The translations under genes were made by a program, and so were the position numbers. Under the pieces are notes generated by a model. That model was given only the letters and a program-made list of their open reading frames with translations. It ran no database searches and was not told the origin of the DNA. DNA of 64,000 nt from Baylisascaris procyonis (taxonomy: Eukaryota; Nematoda; Chromadorea; Rhabditida; Ascarididae), in NCBI GenBank assembly GCA_037389465.1, contig JAZARR010000229.1:781501-845500 (forward strand). Reading direction: 5' to 3'. Below are positions 24,301-31,851 of this stretch, piece after piece (the stretch's first letter is position 1; the number at the start of each line of letters is the position of its first letter).

Positions 24301-27300
24301 GTAAACATTGTTGTCATAAATTTCGGGCATTACAGTAGTGTTCTTTCGGATTTCATTTATACTGAACTTCCCCATCTCAAATATGCAAATATGAGAACGT
24401 CATAACTTAAAACAACGTTGGGAGTTCTTCAACAGTTGCCAAAGTTTGAGCGCAAAACTGTCCAGAAAACTCCCTAAGAAATAAGGAGGATGGGTTCATT
24501 TAGATTGGCGAAAATTAGCACTCGTGCCAAAAGCTCTAAATTCAACTGCTGGTCGGATGGAAAAAAAGTAAAGAGGTGGATTCGGATAAAAAGAACTCCT
24601 AAAATGACGTCATATCATAAAACGCTCATTGATCAATTCATAGTAGCCCAGTTCAATTCACAAGTTCAATTTAATACTCTGCTGCTCCTCGTATTCTTCA
24701 GACGGATAATAAAGTCATTGCAGCAATCACCTTTGGAAGGATATAGCATACAAATTTTCAGTTTACATCCTCGTCCAAGCAATGCCCGAGTGAACTTTCA
24801 GGTTCTGTTAAAGTGTTGCAAGTATAAGCTCCAACTTAATTTTCTACACAAACTTTACGTAGAGCAAAGCTTGAAGGAATCTTTTTTGAGACATATAAAC
24901 AGTCATTTAAGCATTCAAATATTCAAACGTTTAAATATTTGAACAACAACCATCTTTTCTCATTCATTTTCTAGACCACATGAAGGAGATGATTTGAAAA
25001 TTTGTAGGCTGATTGAGCGAAGAGAGCATAAAATTTTCGAATTATAACGACTCAGATGGGCTAGAAATCGTTCGCGTCAAGGAAAACGATTCGCGATTTT
25101 AGAGTCCTAAGGTAGCCGAAACGAACCGGAGGAAATTTTGCCAGTGATTTTCATTTCGCTATCCTAAAGCGGAGTTTAAATCGGTAATCTAATTCATCCT
25201 TCTTCTTGCGTTCCAATATTTGAGCATAAACTCACATGTTCCGCCAGTTTTATTAGAACATCCAGCCGGCCTCACCACGTCGTCAACGCGGAACATGTAA
25301 CGTCCTCGTACCATATGAGGTACACCGGAGCGTTGTGCAAGTACTTTTGGAGTGTTTTTGTACATGAAAGTTGGATCTACAGGAACCGTCCCCGTATGAT
25401 TACCGCCGTTGAAAAGTGCCTGAAAATGCATTGCTCATAAAACGACGATAGGGCGTAAACGTTGTCTCTAGTACAGTTTTATGGAAGTCTTTGCATCGTG
25501 GAACACGGACGACGGGACGACTGCGCTTTTTAAAGCGACGCCTAAATGAAAAGGGAATGCAGCCCTTTATAAAATGACATGAGAAAGCAAGCGCTGCTTT
25601 AAGCACAATTGAAAAATTACAAACTTCCCGTGGATGCAAATACTCATTACTTTTAATTGCTTCTAACTCATATTCAAAACCTATGCGAATCTGTTGGAGT
25701 GTCATCCAAGCGATGCCACTTGATAAAACATCCATCCGATATTCCTGGTTTGATATTAACAACTGCAAGAGGTAGTATGTGATTCGAAACCGCTGCTAGC
25801 AAGATGATGATGAATTATTCATCCGCAAAGTCTACATAGTATCATGTGGTATGCATTCAAAGTTGATATTTACCTGGCAGCGACCGCTGCGCGAATTTGC
25901 GCGAAAATCCGCAGCATCAAAGCCAAGTTTGTCATAATTGAGAATCACGTAGCTGAGGCGACCGGGCTGTAAATGAAGTCACTTAAAACTGAAACGCAAA
26001 GCCGTCAAAAGGTTGAGCACATTTTTAAAAGCAACACCCAACCAAGGAATAGAGGGGAAAAGAGAAAGCAGAACAGGGGTGGACACCGTTTCTCTATCGA
26101 GCATCAAAAAACGAAAGACCTGCCATCCAAAAGGGGATACTCGAATCACACTTTTCCGTTGCCATTTTTTTTCGAAACACCAACATGAATCTCACAGTCC
26201 AAGACTCCAAGAAGCATTTCCTTAGATAACATGATTCATGAATTTCTAGCACCGTAATTTCACGTCTACTGTATGGAACGAAGCGCACAGAAGAAACGTT
26301 TATCATACTGAAAAACAACTTCCTCCTATTCCTGGTCGCAGAAAAAACGTCATTGCCAAAATTTGATTCACATGGGCTTATCTCTTTTTAAACGGATGCT
26401 CTTCAAACCTGATCGGTGAGCCATATGGCTTGGTACGTAGCCAATTGCCCAGCATCAATGTCGGATTTTCCAGAAACTGCCGACGCTGTATTATACCACG
26501 TGACTACAAGAGCGGCATCTGCTCGAAACATCGCTGCACCGGCAACACCTTCTGCAACAGACGCGGCCATACTGCTGAAGAGGAATAACGCACTACTTTC
26601 CTAACAGAAGAATAGCTGCCAAATACATCACAGTAAACGCAGCTAACAACTTCAGAAGTTGCATTCTACTGGCAAAGGAGCTTTTTGAAGGTTGTGCAGG
26701 ACAACATGTTGATGTTCTCCCCCCCCCCCCCCCCACTCCTTAAAAATGCTTCTCTATCCTTTCCTTTGGGAACGATCCTCACCTTCACTGCCAGCAGAAC
26801 CACTAATCATCTAAATCGTTTCACGATTATTTCACTTGAGAATGCTTATAAAAACACACGAAACCTTCATTCATTTGAATAAGTTCATATTGGCATACAA
26901 CTTTATTGCTTTTCGCTCATCCATTGAGGAAAGCTTTAATCTGCAAAATATGCGAAGTCACACATGCAAATAAATTGTTTTTATACGCTTCTGCAAAATT
27001 TCCATGTCGCACCACGGTAATTTTATGTCTGTTCGTATGTGTCTGTCTGTCGGACAGGTTCAGCAAGAACAGCATTGGAACAAGACTTATGTATATTTCA
27101 GCCTGCCAAGAAATTGTATCTATTTCATTGCGATTTGATTTTCAGTAATAAGCTGTTCAGGTCAGAAAAAGTGATTCTTTTGTGGAAGATTTATTGGATC
27201 GGTTGGATTGATTAGAAGATAAAAAACTTTAATATTTACTGATAACTGATGAAACTCTAGATAAGATAAGAGCTGGGTTAATCTAAATGAAATGCAAAAA

Positions 27301-30300
27301 GCGCATATCGCGTCAACTCGGGCATATTCATCGGTTTCTTTAAACTTCAAAATATGCCTACATAACCCATCCTCAGCATAGCAAATAGAAATCAACGAGG
27401 CCCACTATTCCCGACAATAGCACCGTCAACTCACACTTTCTGTGACATTCCACTAATCGTACTTTCGAAGCAATCATCACCTTTTTTTGTCAACAACAAT
27501 TTACTGACTCACTCTTTGAAATGTTTGTTTAGCGATGCTCTCTCATCGAACACGTGATTCTCGTCAATATGCTCTATCGTAACTTAAAGGACCAACGAAT
27601 ACACTTTACGTCAACTCAAATATTAGTAAAATATTGCAATACTCGCTCAGTTAGACACCACAGTGTTCTAGTGCTCCTCAGTTCCACTCATATGATTCTA
27701 ATTCATGAATCTGTACACCTTGGAAGTTTGTAGATTTAATGGGAGGTTCTCATTTACTAGAGAATATAGGTGAGGCAGGATTATTGCTCGTCTAAGCGTC
27801 TCCTAAGCGTTGCTTTACGAAGAAAAACGTTGGAATTTGAAAATCGCATTCCAAACACGCTAAAAACTGTGTAAGATAAACAAAAAGAGTGTACCAACGA
27901 GATGTAACAAACGGGTGCCAACAATATTCCAAATAGAATCGCTATCATCGAGGTACAATTCTCGCTCTAAAAACAAATGGAATATCTTGTCGTTTTTATT
28001 GCTATTGCTTTTCTTTTTTCTTCTCGCCATAATTTTTTGCATCAAACATCAAAAATCACTAAAATGCCCAAAATTCTGTAGACATACCCATAAGCCATCG
28101 CATCATCTCATCGAGAAAATAGTCACTGTTTTGATCGCAATGCACATATGAATCCGAAGTGCTTGGACATGCCTTAAAGCTGACTTCATAAAATTTACAT
28201 ATTGACGAATATGAAAGCAATGCATAGAACATCCAAACAAATCGTCACGATCGACTAATTCATGGATAATGCGGACAATTATGCGCATCAGTTGAAGATT
28301 TGCAGCACCGACTATCATGCTGAAGAGAGAGATGGTGCATTGAAAGCGTCTAAAACAGTGAACAACGAAACGGCAGTTTCTAACCAGACATCTTTCAGCT
28401 CTTCAGAAAATTGTTTCAATGATCTTTAACCGATTAGCCTCTAAACTTATCAGCAAGTACGCAAGCAGCGCATGTGACAGTTTTTTGGTCAATAGTCCTC
28501 CGTGTATACATACAACAACTTCTAATAACGGAAACGGGAACTTAAATGGTAAAAAACTTCAAATGGCCTAGTTTTCTGCAATTTAATCGATAATTCCCGT
28601 CGGCTGAAAGATAAATTAAATTCCTAGGGTAAGTAGTTTTTTCGAAGACTGTTTGCATCTTCAAAAGTTCTCTGCATAGGGCGTAAAAGAGAGTAATGCA
28701 ACATTCACTTGGCGAAGGTTGAAACGAATTTGCATAATACGAAAGTTTGCCGGTTTTGGAAATAGAGATGGAAATCATTTTATAACTTTTGGAGACAGTT
28801 TGCGTCTACTAATTAGAGTAGAGAAGGCACACTGAAGTAAACAGAGCGAATAAATGAATTTTCCTCATAGAGGATAAGCTTAGAGAAGTCTGCTTCCAAT
28901 GGCGATAAACTTATAAAACTTAAAAGTTGTGGATTGGATCATTGCTTCCTTGGTAAAGTTGAGTACCGTAGAATTACGAGATTTGTAACAAAAGCAGCAC
29001 ATCATTATCATTTATTTATGAGAATAGCTAAAGAAATTTGAATCCGGTCGCATTAATTTGTTATATAACTTCTATAGTTAAGTAAAGGAAGGTAATTGTT
29101 ATAATGGATATATTTAGTCGGTAAGAATTCAAGCTGCATTACCTGGGTAGACGCTTGACCAAAGAAACTCGATTGTTGCATTGTCCCGCCGAAGTTTAAA
29201 TTGCTTCCTGAGCCGCGACCAAATAAAGACTGTCGAAGAATGAGCCTATAATAGACACCGGTTCGCATCCCAGGGCTCGGATTTTGAATGATCTGTAAAG
29301 GCTTGATGAATGCACTGATTTTGGACAACACTGGAAACAGCGCTTTTTCGAATGACTGCTTCGGCGAATTTCGACCAAAGATGCTCTTCAAATGAAATCC
29401 GAAGATATTCATTTCATTTCCAGCATCTAAAAGACGTTCTCTAAAAAATTAACGCCAGCTCAAAATACTGCTTCGAGTCATTGCCAAAGAAAGAGAGGAA
29501 GGAAATGATAGAGAAATATGGCGTTCTTGCACGAGATTATTGCCTACAAGTTGTAGCATTTTACCTGAGGACCTTTTGTACACAAAGTAGACCCACAACT
29601 GGAGAATAGCCAACACTTCGACGGAAGAAAGATGAAAGGAATGAATTTTTTGGACCACATAAGTGTTGTATCTCTGCACGCCAGGAAATTTAAGAGCTCT
29701 TCTTATGCCAAATAACTTTTTTCCCAGTTGGAAATCCCATCCCTCCCCATCCCCCTCCCCATTAGCCCTATGAATGGAACCTTAGCCACAGATCTGCTGA
29801 AAAATAACACAAATTTTAAAAGTAGTCTAGGGTACTCATACATTTCTAAGCCATCGCAAGCAGTTTGCGCGTGCAATATTAATTGCCGCTATGCATTACA
29901 TGCGCCTTCTTGAGCTGACTTTTTTTCGGATTCGCTGAGTTGACCACTCATATCATTGCCAAAATAAACAAATTTAAAATCTGCATGTGAAAACAAAGCC
30001 AAATTGAGGGCGAGAGTAGTTCTTGTGTTACAATAGTAGAACGTATTTCCACATTTAATCGGTGTCCATTCCGGAAGGTTATTAAAGGTGCCCATTCCGG
30101 ATGGCCAAATAGAAAAAATTTAATTTAAGCCTATCGCGGAATTTGTGGTTTTAACCACTAGCATCTGACACTGTAAGAAACTCATTGTCGAAAAAAGTTT
30201 GTCCCAAAATACGTCTCCGTATAATCGATGTTTCTGCAGCCATTTCCCGTGAAGAATCGGCAAGAAGTGAATAAATAGAGAATCGAATTATATCTAAGTA

Positions 30301-31851
30301 ATGTTGAAAAATTATTTTAATTGTCTATAAGTTTTTAGATTAGATCAAAATTGAAGCAATTTTATACTTGTTGCTTGCATAAATAAGGAGCAATCATGGC
30401 AGGGTCTTGTTGTTTTGGCCAATCCGTGCTTTCGACACCAACATTGATTGTTGGACCTTGATCCAGTACCGTTGCGAACGTTATATAACCGTTTACAGAT
30501 AGCTGAAAATATTTTCAGTTCTCAAATAGTTCATGCCATCTACAAATATTTGATTAAAATTTTACGAGTAGCTGCACTGAGTGAGTTGGGTACTACCAAT
30601 ATCTTTCATTATTGAGCATTCGGAAAGTCTGAGTGAAATTTTCTCTTGAAAGGGCGATAAGCATTGCTTTGCTCTTCGATTCATGTGTAAACAAAGACAT
30701 CTGAGGGACAGACAGATCGCATTCTGTTCGGAGATTACGGCTCACTGTCGACTATAACAACCAAAGCCAATATAAACACCATCGATTGAACAGTAATGAG
30801 TAATAAGTGACTGAGAGCCGATCTAGAACATCAATGATCATAATGTTTGATTTCATTTAAAAAAGTTATTAATTTTGGAAATAGGTGACGAGTAATAAAT
30901 TCATTCATCTAATTAAAAGAGGAAATCATTTGAATAATTCAAATGCCTTCCTCATAAAAAAGAGAGAATTGCATAAATTTTATATTACCATAAATTCCTT
31001 CTTATAAATAATTTCCACCTCTTCCTCTCCAAACAAAATCAAATCACTGAAATGCAACAACATTCAAAACGTCACATCACATGATTTATATGTGAATCAA
31101 GAGTGAAACGCACCGTTGAATAATTATAGAGTCCTCCATAGAAAGGAAAATACATATGTAAATCGATTGTTTGTCCTGCAGTTAGCATACCGGGATGCAC
31201 CTTTTGATCTCCTGCTTCGGGACCGAATGGAACAAGGTTGACTGCAAATGAAACAGTGAAAAGAACACCAGAGAAGAAACACCTACTCATATACTCTTGT
31301 GCATAAAGAGTTCTAGAAATCCATCTGTTTGTTCGTTCAGGAGACGTTCTTATAACCTTCAATCACTTTGGAGTGTGGAACAAAGGAGACCGCACCATTC
31401 TATAGTTCGTTCTCTGTCGCCACGGTGAGGTGCCTCCATTTGGCGATAGGCTACTCACCTTTGCGCAGCATATTTCTGAATCTCTTTCTTCGAAAGACTT
31501 CGAAATTGCATTGCCAATTGAACTAGATTCAATGCTTAACACAGAAGAAAATTGTAAAAGATTATGAGCTTTATTGGTCTGGCATCAGAAGAAACCAGAA
31601 AATTGTAGCCATGATATCAATGTCAACTCGAGTTCGCTGTCAAAACGATATAGAAATAACTCACCTCCATAAACAGGATTGGTACCGACGCCAGAGAAGA
31701 GCTGCCCAGCCTCTTGACCAGGATTAACATTTTGGTTCACAGAACCTTGTTGCTGAGCGCAGACTATTTGCAAAGAGGCGAATATCACAATAGGCAGAAT
31801 CCAGAAATCGTGAATATTATTGCAGTGCGTTATCCTTATTCGTCTCTCCAT
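5543..31851 (-). CDS. SUSD2/mucin-4-like type I membrane protein (NIDO-AMOP-vWD-sushi-TM), multi-exon gene
   Basis: About 29 exons on the minus strand join in consistent splice phase into roughly 1,450 residues. Approximate order: signal peptide (1-32), nidogen-like region (63-290), a linker of unknown fold (290-635), AMOP (635-818), vWD-type region (819-1060), linker (1061-1240), sushi (1242-1305), transmembrane segment (about 1322-1347) and a basic then Ser/Thr-rich cytoplasmic tail. This is the domain set of SUSD2 and mucin-4, which act in cell-surface adhesion. A C. elegans counterpart with the same order exists (K03H1.5, from memory, unverified). Role here, adhesion or matrix at an epithelial surface, is inferred. 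The start is fixed by an in-frame TAA immediately before the ATG. One exon between exons 4 and 5 is missing from this model, and the exon at 11850-11952 is tentative. Confidence 0.9.
6253..6311. repeat. TA dinucleotide array
   Basis: Uninterrupted (TA)n of about 58 bases, 0.5 kb beyond the last SUSD2-like exon acceptor, within its last intron. Confidence 0.95.
6975..7085 (-). CDS. Exon 28: TM segment and stop-transfer
   Basis: 37 codons, phase 0 to 0. AIVLIFLCCWCV completes the single membrane helix, followed by a basic stop-transfer (KQKRRK) and a cytoplasmic start with YTKTPLRGPL. Donor CTG/GTATTT. The Cys residues at the inner face could be palmitoylated (inference). Confidence 0.92.
7477..7619 (-). 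CDS. Exon 27: end of sushi domain and start of TM segment
   Basis: Acceptor AATTTAAG, phase 1 in, 0 out at ATG/GTCAGT. It contains EYRFEWNKGAQPWC, closing the sushi domain (W-x-C), then SREKDNLFKWL and AVFSTVGIIM, the outer half of the membrane helix. Confidence 0.92.
8291..8434 (-). CDS. Exon 26: sushi (CCP) domain
   Basis: Acceptor TTTATAG, donor AAAT/GTAAGC; phase 1 in and out. It reads NSCGAINIEYPEYL, then SSGYLQGDVARFDCFQ and HWIKGDNEYKC. The Cys spacing and the G-D-x-x-x-F-x-C motif fit a sushi domain, completed by PWC in the next exon. Confidence 0.92.
8583..8618. repeat. GA-rich simple repeat
   Basis: Imperfect (GA)n interrupted once by TTGACA, in the intron upstream of the sushi exon. 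Confidence 0.85.
8901..8978. repeat. Imperfect tandem duplication, period 41
   Basis: Two copies begin AGAATGATTAAAGATGAATT and AGAACGGTTAAAGATAACTT, and both continue with GATTATGAATTTATT or a close variant. Intronic. Confidence 0.75.
11389..11589 (-). CDS. Exon 25: region before sushi
   Basis: Acceptor TTTGCAG, phase 1 in and out (donor ACTC/GTCAGT). It contains LTEQYGIAHCPDNPSQIIQE, then CGDNIPCLYDY and NTWNAFTLERLEAT. The three Cys residues and NIPCLYDY recur in SUSD2-type proteins just before the sushi domain. Confidence 0.9.
11850..11952 (-). CDS. Tentative exon linking exon 23 to exon 25
   Basis: A 103-base segment after TTCTCTAAG that ends at GTTC/GTTTAA has exactly the phase needed (0 in, 1 out). 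It reads YANCINWLQRNYPCF and KDRARSQDKYSTQDLRG. Splice signals are weak and I do not recognise the sequence, but some exon with these phases must lie here. Confidence 0.35.
12617..12671 (-). CDS. Exon 23: short linker exon
   Basis: Follows exon 22 after a 49-base intron ending ACTATGCAG. Phase 2 in, 0 out at CTG/GTTAAC. It encodes SDDDWSKFLLLDNQPIAL. Supported by frame and splice signals; family match not recognised. Confidence 0.6.
12721..12901 (-). CDS. Exon 22: extracellular linker
   Basis: Acceptor CATTTCAG, donor AAGT/GTAAGT (phase 2). It contains RIPGTGEPGTDQNIAG, NMFTTSREEDKKYEVFPE and IYRTAEEYEV. Hydrophilic, Gly/Asn/Thr-rich. Confidence 0.9.
12997..13033 (-). CDS. Possible alternative 37-base exon
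   Basis: Bounded by a good acceptor (GTCTTTTTAG) and donor (CTCC/GTAAGT). In phase 0 it reads RSTPSSGDETGL and leaves phase 1, which fits exon 22. It fits exon 21 only if the second donor of exon 21 is used; after the first donor it would introduce an in-frame TGA. Confidence 0.35.
13641..13812 (-). CDS. Exon 21: end of vWD-type region
   Basis: Acceptor TTGTTGCAG, phase 0 in. It contains RVSGLMRPFPDQTS, the vWD 'G-L-x-G' turn, and NDVNSETYRQQIINA. Donor GCCT/GTAATT gives phase 1 and joins exon 22. A second donor 8 bases on (TTC/GTTTAT) gives phase 0. Confidence 0.9.
14251..14435 (-). CDS. Exon 20: vWD-type region
   Basis: Acceptor ATTCTTAAG, phase 1 in, 0 out at GTC/GTATGT. It contains VYVNNVERGQPEVYVVLEEA, then IGIRVRESYAIDIDRLP and LSVPSQYGV: the repeating beta strands of a vWD fold. 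Confidence 0.92.
14961..15167 (-). CDS. Exon 19: vWD-type region
   Basis: Acceptor GGTTAAG, donor AAAG/GTTCTT; phase 1 in and out. It contains LLGRYIGQADLVQPTNATV (N-glycosylation-type NAT), ARKDTRRFRYRT and RYFDTMRLQRFK. Part of this exon is copied in the intron next to it (15184-15235). Confidence 0.9.
15184..15235. repeat. Partial copy of exon 19 in the adjacent intron
   Basis: 52 bases matching 15051-15102 of exon 19 with about four mismatches, in the same orientation, 17 bases upstream (in gene sense) of the exon 19 acceptor. Confidence 0.85.
15513..15677 (-). CDS. Exon 18: start of vWD-type region
   Basis: Phase 1 in and out; acceptor GTTTTTAG, donor TTCA/GTATGT. It contains GAGTFNTIDNDKFVFDEPG then VYTLLHIP, which aligns with the vWD opening G-D-P-H-x-x-T-F-D. 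The GDPH tetrapeptide is replaced by GAGT. Confidence 0.92.
16093..16228 (-). CDS. Exon 17: AMOP domain, end
   Basis: Acceptor GCTTTCAG, donor GTCG/GTTTGT (phase 1). It contains HHDYMPYFLCCKFAKFRC and FYWRRPSSGC, the conserved AMOP end with its CC pair and 'F-Y-x-x-R-P-S-x-x-C'. Confidence 0.93.
16751..16919 (-). CDS. Exon 16: AMOP domain, part 3
   Basis: Acceptor AATTTTCAG, phase 2 in, 0 out at GAG/GTATGC. It contains HYGQVCCYDEEGKLMQ (the AMOP 'Q-x-C-C-Y-D' motif) and NPGYPLRAYEFGTHPYMGQF. Confidence 0.93.
17375..17493 (-). CDS. Exon 15: AMOP domain, part 2
   Basis: Acceptor ATTTTCAG. It encodes VFRDIMCTTTIGAKNCYMSA and a Gly/Ser-rich loop ending SENTA. Only the GC/GTTTGT donor (phase 2) keeps the frame into exon 16; it is a weak donor. 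Confidence 0.88.
17719..17845 (-). CDS. Exon 14: AMOP domain, part 1
   Basis: Phase 2 in, 0 out; acceptor ATCACAG, donor CAA/GTGAGT. It contains SCPCVESQAKMDLGRFMPHP and then RCSQ. The C-x-C pair followed by D-x-x-R-F-x-P-h-P-x-C is the AMOP signature. Confidence 0.92.
18115..18255 (-). CDS. Exon 13: before AMOP
   Basis: Acceptor ATTTCAG, donor ATTG/GTTAGT (phase 2). It contains LVSAPISLHWLW and YSQQDSEARMEFVKKK, ending with the Cys-His-Asp-Trp that opens the AMOP region. Confidence 0.88.
19424..19545 (-). CDS. Exon 12
   Basis: Acceptor TTTTTTATCAG. It encodes VERWYMTDWERMNELF and FRFGYLKLAP. A donor CCG/GTAAGA at 19465 is stronger, but only the downstream GG/GTACAG donor (phase 2) joins exon 13 in frame. 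Two donors 41 bases apart therefore compete here. Confidence 0.8.
19947..20060 (-). CDS. Exon 11
   Basis: 38 codons, phase 0 to 0; acceptor CTTTCAG, donor CAG/GTGAGT. It contains LCRLATYSNRNTLEYRW and ends RINLYQ. Confidence 0.87.
20749..20895 (-). CDS. Exon 10
   Basis: 49 codons, phase 0 to 0; acceptor ATTTGTAG, donor CAA/GTAAGC. It contains ISWYPRNFTNP (NFT is an N-glycosylation-type site) and YGVQLGLYVIGYKES, a likely beta strand. Confidence 0.88.
21629..21641. repeat. Poly-C tract
   Basis: Short C run (near-pure, flanked by ACC and GTCCC) in the intron between exons 9 and 10 of the SUSD2-like gene. Confidence 0.85.
22127..22203 (-). CDS. Exon 9
   Basis: 77 bases, phase 1 in, 0 out; acceptor ATTGCAG, donor ACG/GTAAGC. 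It encodes VPPTLDPMRLDIGN and then YDWFKNPIQQT, an aromatic extracellular segment. Confidence 0.85.
22629..22812 (+). repeat. Degenerate trinucleotide (AAT/GAT/AAC) tract
   Basis: Low-complexity sequence with three-base periodicity. One plus-strand frame is almost only Asn, Asp, Ser and Lys with two TAG stops. In the intron between exons 8 and 9 of the minus-strand gene. Confidence 0.8.
23334..23594 (-). CDS. Exon 8: extracellular linker, longest fully spliced exon
   Basis: 261 bases, phase 1 in and out. The first codon completes Tyr after NKTGGT. It contains MLIYPNIVNMLGEM, three Cys residues and ends GYIYFG. Donor TTTG/GTAAGT. Fold not recognised. Confidence 0.88.
24490..24942 (+). CDS. 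Long open frame antisense within an intron (150 aa)
   Basis: The longest single frame in the window, in the 25419-23594 intron of the SUSD2-like gene and on the opposite strand. Lys/Ile/Leu/Phe-rich, with no motif or signal peptide. Listed for completeness; probably not a gene. Confidence 0.12.
   Translation: MGSFRLAKISTRAKSSKFNCWSDGKKVKRWIRIKRTPKMTSYHKTLIDQFIVAQFNSQVQFNTLLLLVFFRRIIKSLQQSPLEGYSIQIFSLHPRPSNARVNFQVLLKCCKYKLQLNFLHKLYVEQSLKESFLRHINSHLSIQIFKRLNI
25236..25419 (-). CDS. Exon 7: linker after NIDO
   Basis: Phase 0 in, phase 1 out (donor CAT/GTGAGT); acceptor CATTTTCAG. It contains FNGGNHTGTVPVD and VRGRYMFRVDDVVRP, then Cys and an N-glycosylation-type NKT. Extracellular; no named domain recognised. 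Confidence 0.88.
25874..25966 (-). CDS. Exon 6: end of nidogen-like region
   Basis: 31 codons, phase 0 to 0; acceptor ATTTACAG, donor CAG/GTAAAT. It contains LSYVILNYDKLGF and a Ser/Arg-rich end with Cys (SRSGRCQ), as expected for the last NIDO strands. Confidence 0.88.
26409..26574 (-). CDS. Exon 5: nidogen-like region
   Basis: Acceptor CTCTTCAG, donor CAG/GTTTGA. It contains FRADAALVVTWYNT, the NIDO core strand (F-x-A-x-A-x-V-V-T-W), and ends YQAIWLTDQ. It needs two bases from the exon before it; that exon was not located, and the exact acceptor (26574 or 26571) is uncertain. Confidence 0.85.
26710..26726. repeat. Poly-C tract
   Basis: Run of about 17 C, upstream of exon 5 in the intron where one exon is missing from the model. 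Confidence 0.9.
29143..29292 (-). CDS. Exon 4: nidogen-like region
   Basis: 50 codons, phase 0 to 0; acceptor CCTTTACAG, donor CAG/GTAATG. It contains GMRTGVYYRL and RQSLFGRGSG and ends FFGQASTQ. The next recognised exon starts in a different phase, so at least one exon lies between them. Confidence 0.88.
30368..30502 (-). CDS. Exon 3: nidogen-like region
   Basis: 45 codons, phase 0 at both ends; acceptor ATTTTCAG and donor CAA/GTATAA. It contains LSVNGYITF and a DPAMIAPYLC strand. The 'V-N-G-x-I-x-F ... P-x-I-A-P' pattern is the NIDO hallmark. Confidence 0.9.
30919..30953. repeat. Short hairpin in intron 2
   Basis: Inverted repeat with 17-base arms around a single central A, two mismatches (GAGGAA...TTCCTC ends). 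Too short for a transposon; possible structured intron element. Confidence 0.7.
31114..31241 (-). CDS. Exon 2: start of nidogen-like region
   Basis: Acceptor ATTTGCAG, phase 1 in, phase 0 out at ACG/GTGCGT. It begins VNLVPFGPEAGDQ, the typical NIDO opening (L-x-PFG), followed by a Phe/Tyr-rich stretch (MYFPFYGGLYNYST). Confidence 0.9.
31665..31851 (-). CDS. Exon 1: signal peptide and N-terminus
   Basis: The ATG follows an in-frame TAA. Residues 1-32 form a signal peptide: basic start (MERRIR), hydrophobic core (ILPIVIFASLQIV) and likely cleavage after VCA, then Gln/Asn-rich mature sequence. It ends in phase 1 at a GGAG/GTGAGT donor. Confidence 0.85.

Noticed and set aside
25103..25125. TCCTAAGGTAGCCGAAACGA resembles the conserved 28S rRNA segment used as a target by R2 elements.
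   Set aside because: The match is only about a dozen bases. Flanking sequence is not rRNA-like, and no R2-type reverse transcriptase is nearby.
29889..30095. Minus-strand frame between exons 3 and 4 with PEWTPIKCGNTFYYCNT.
   Set aside because: It lies in the right gene and strand, but exon 3 and exon 4 already join in phase and no splice sites flank it.
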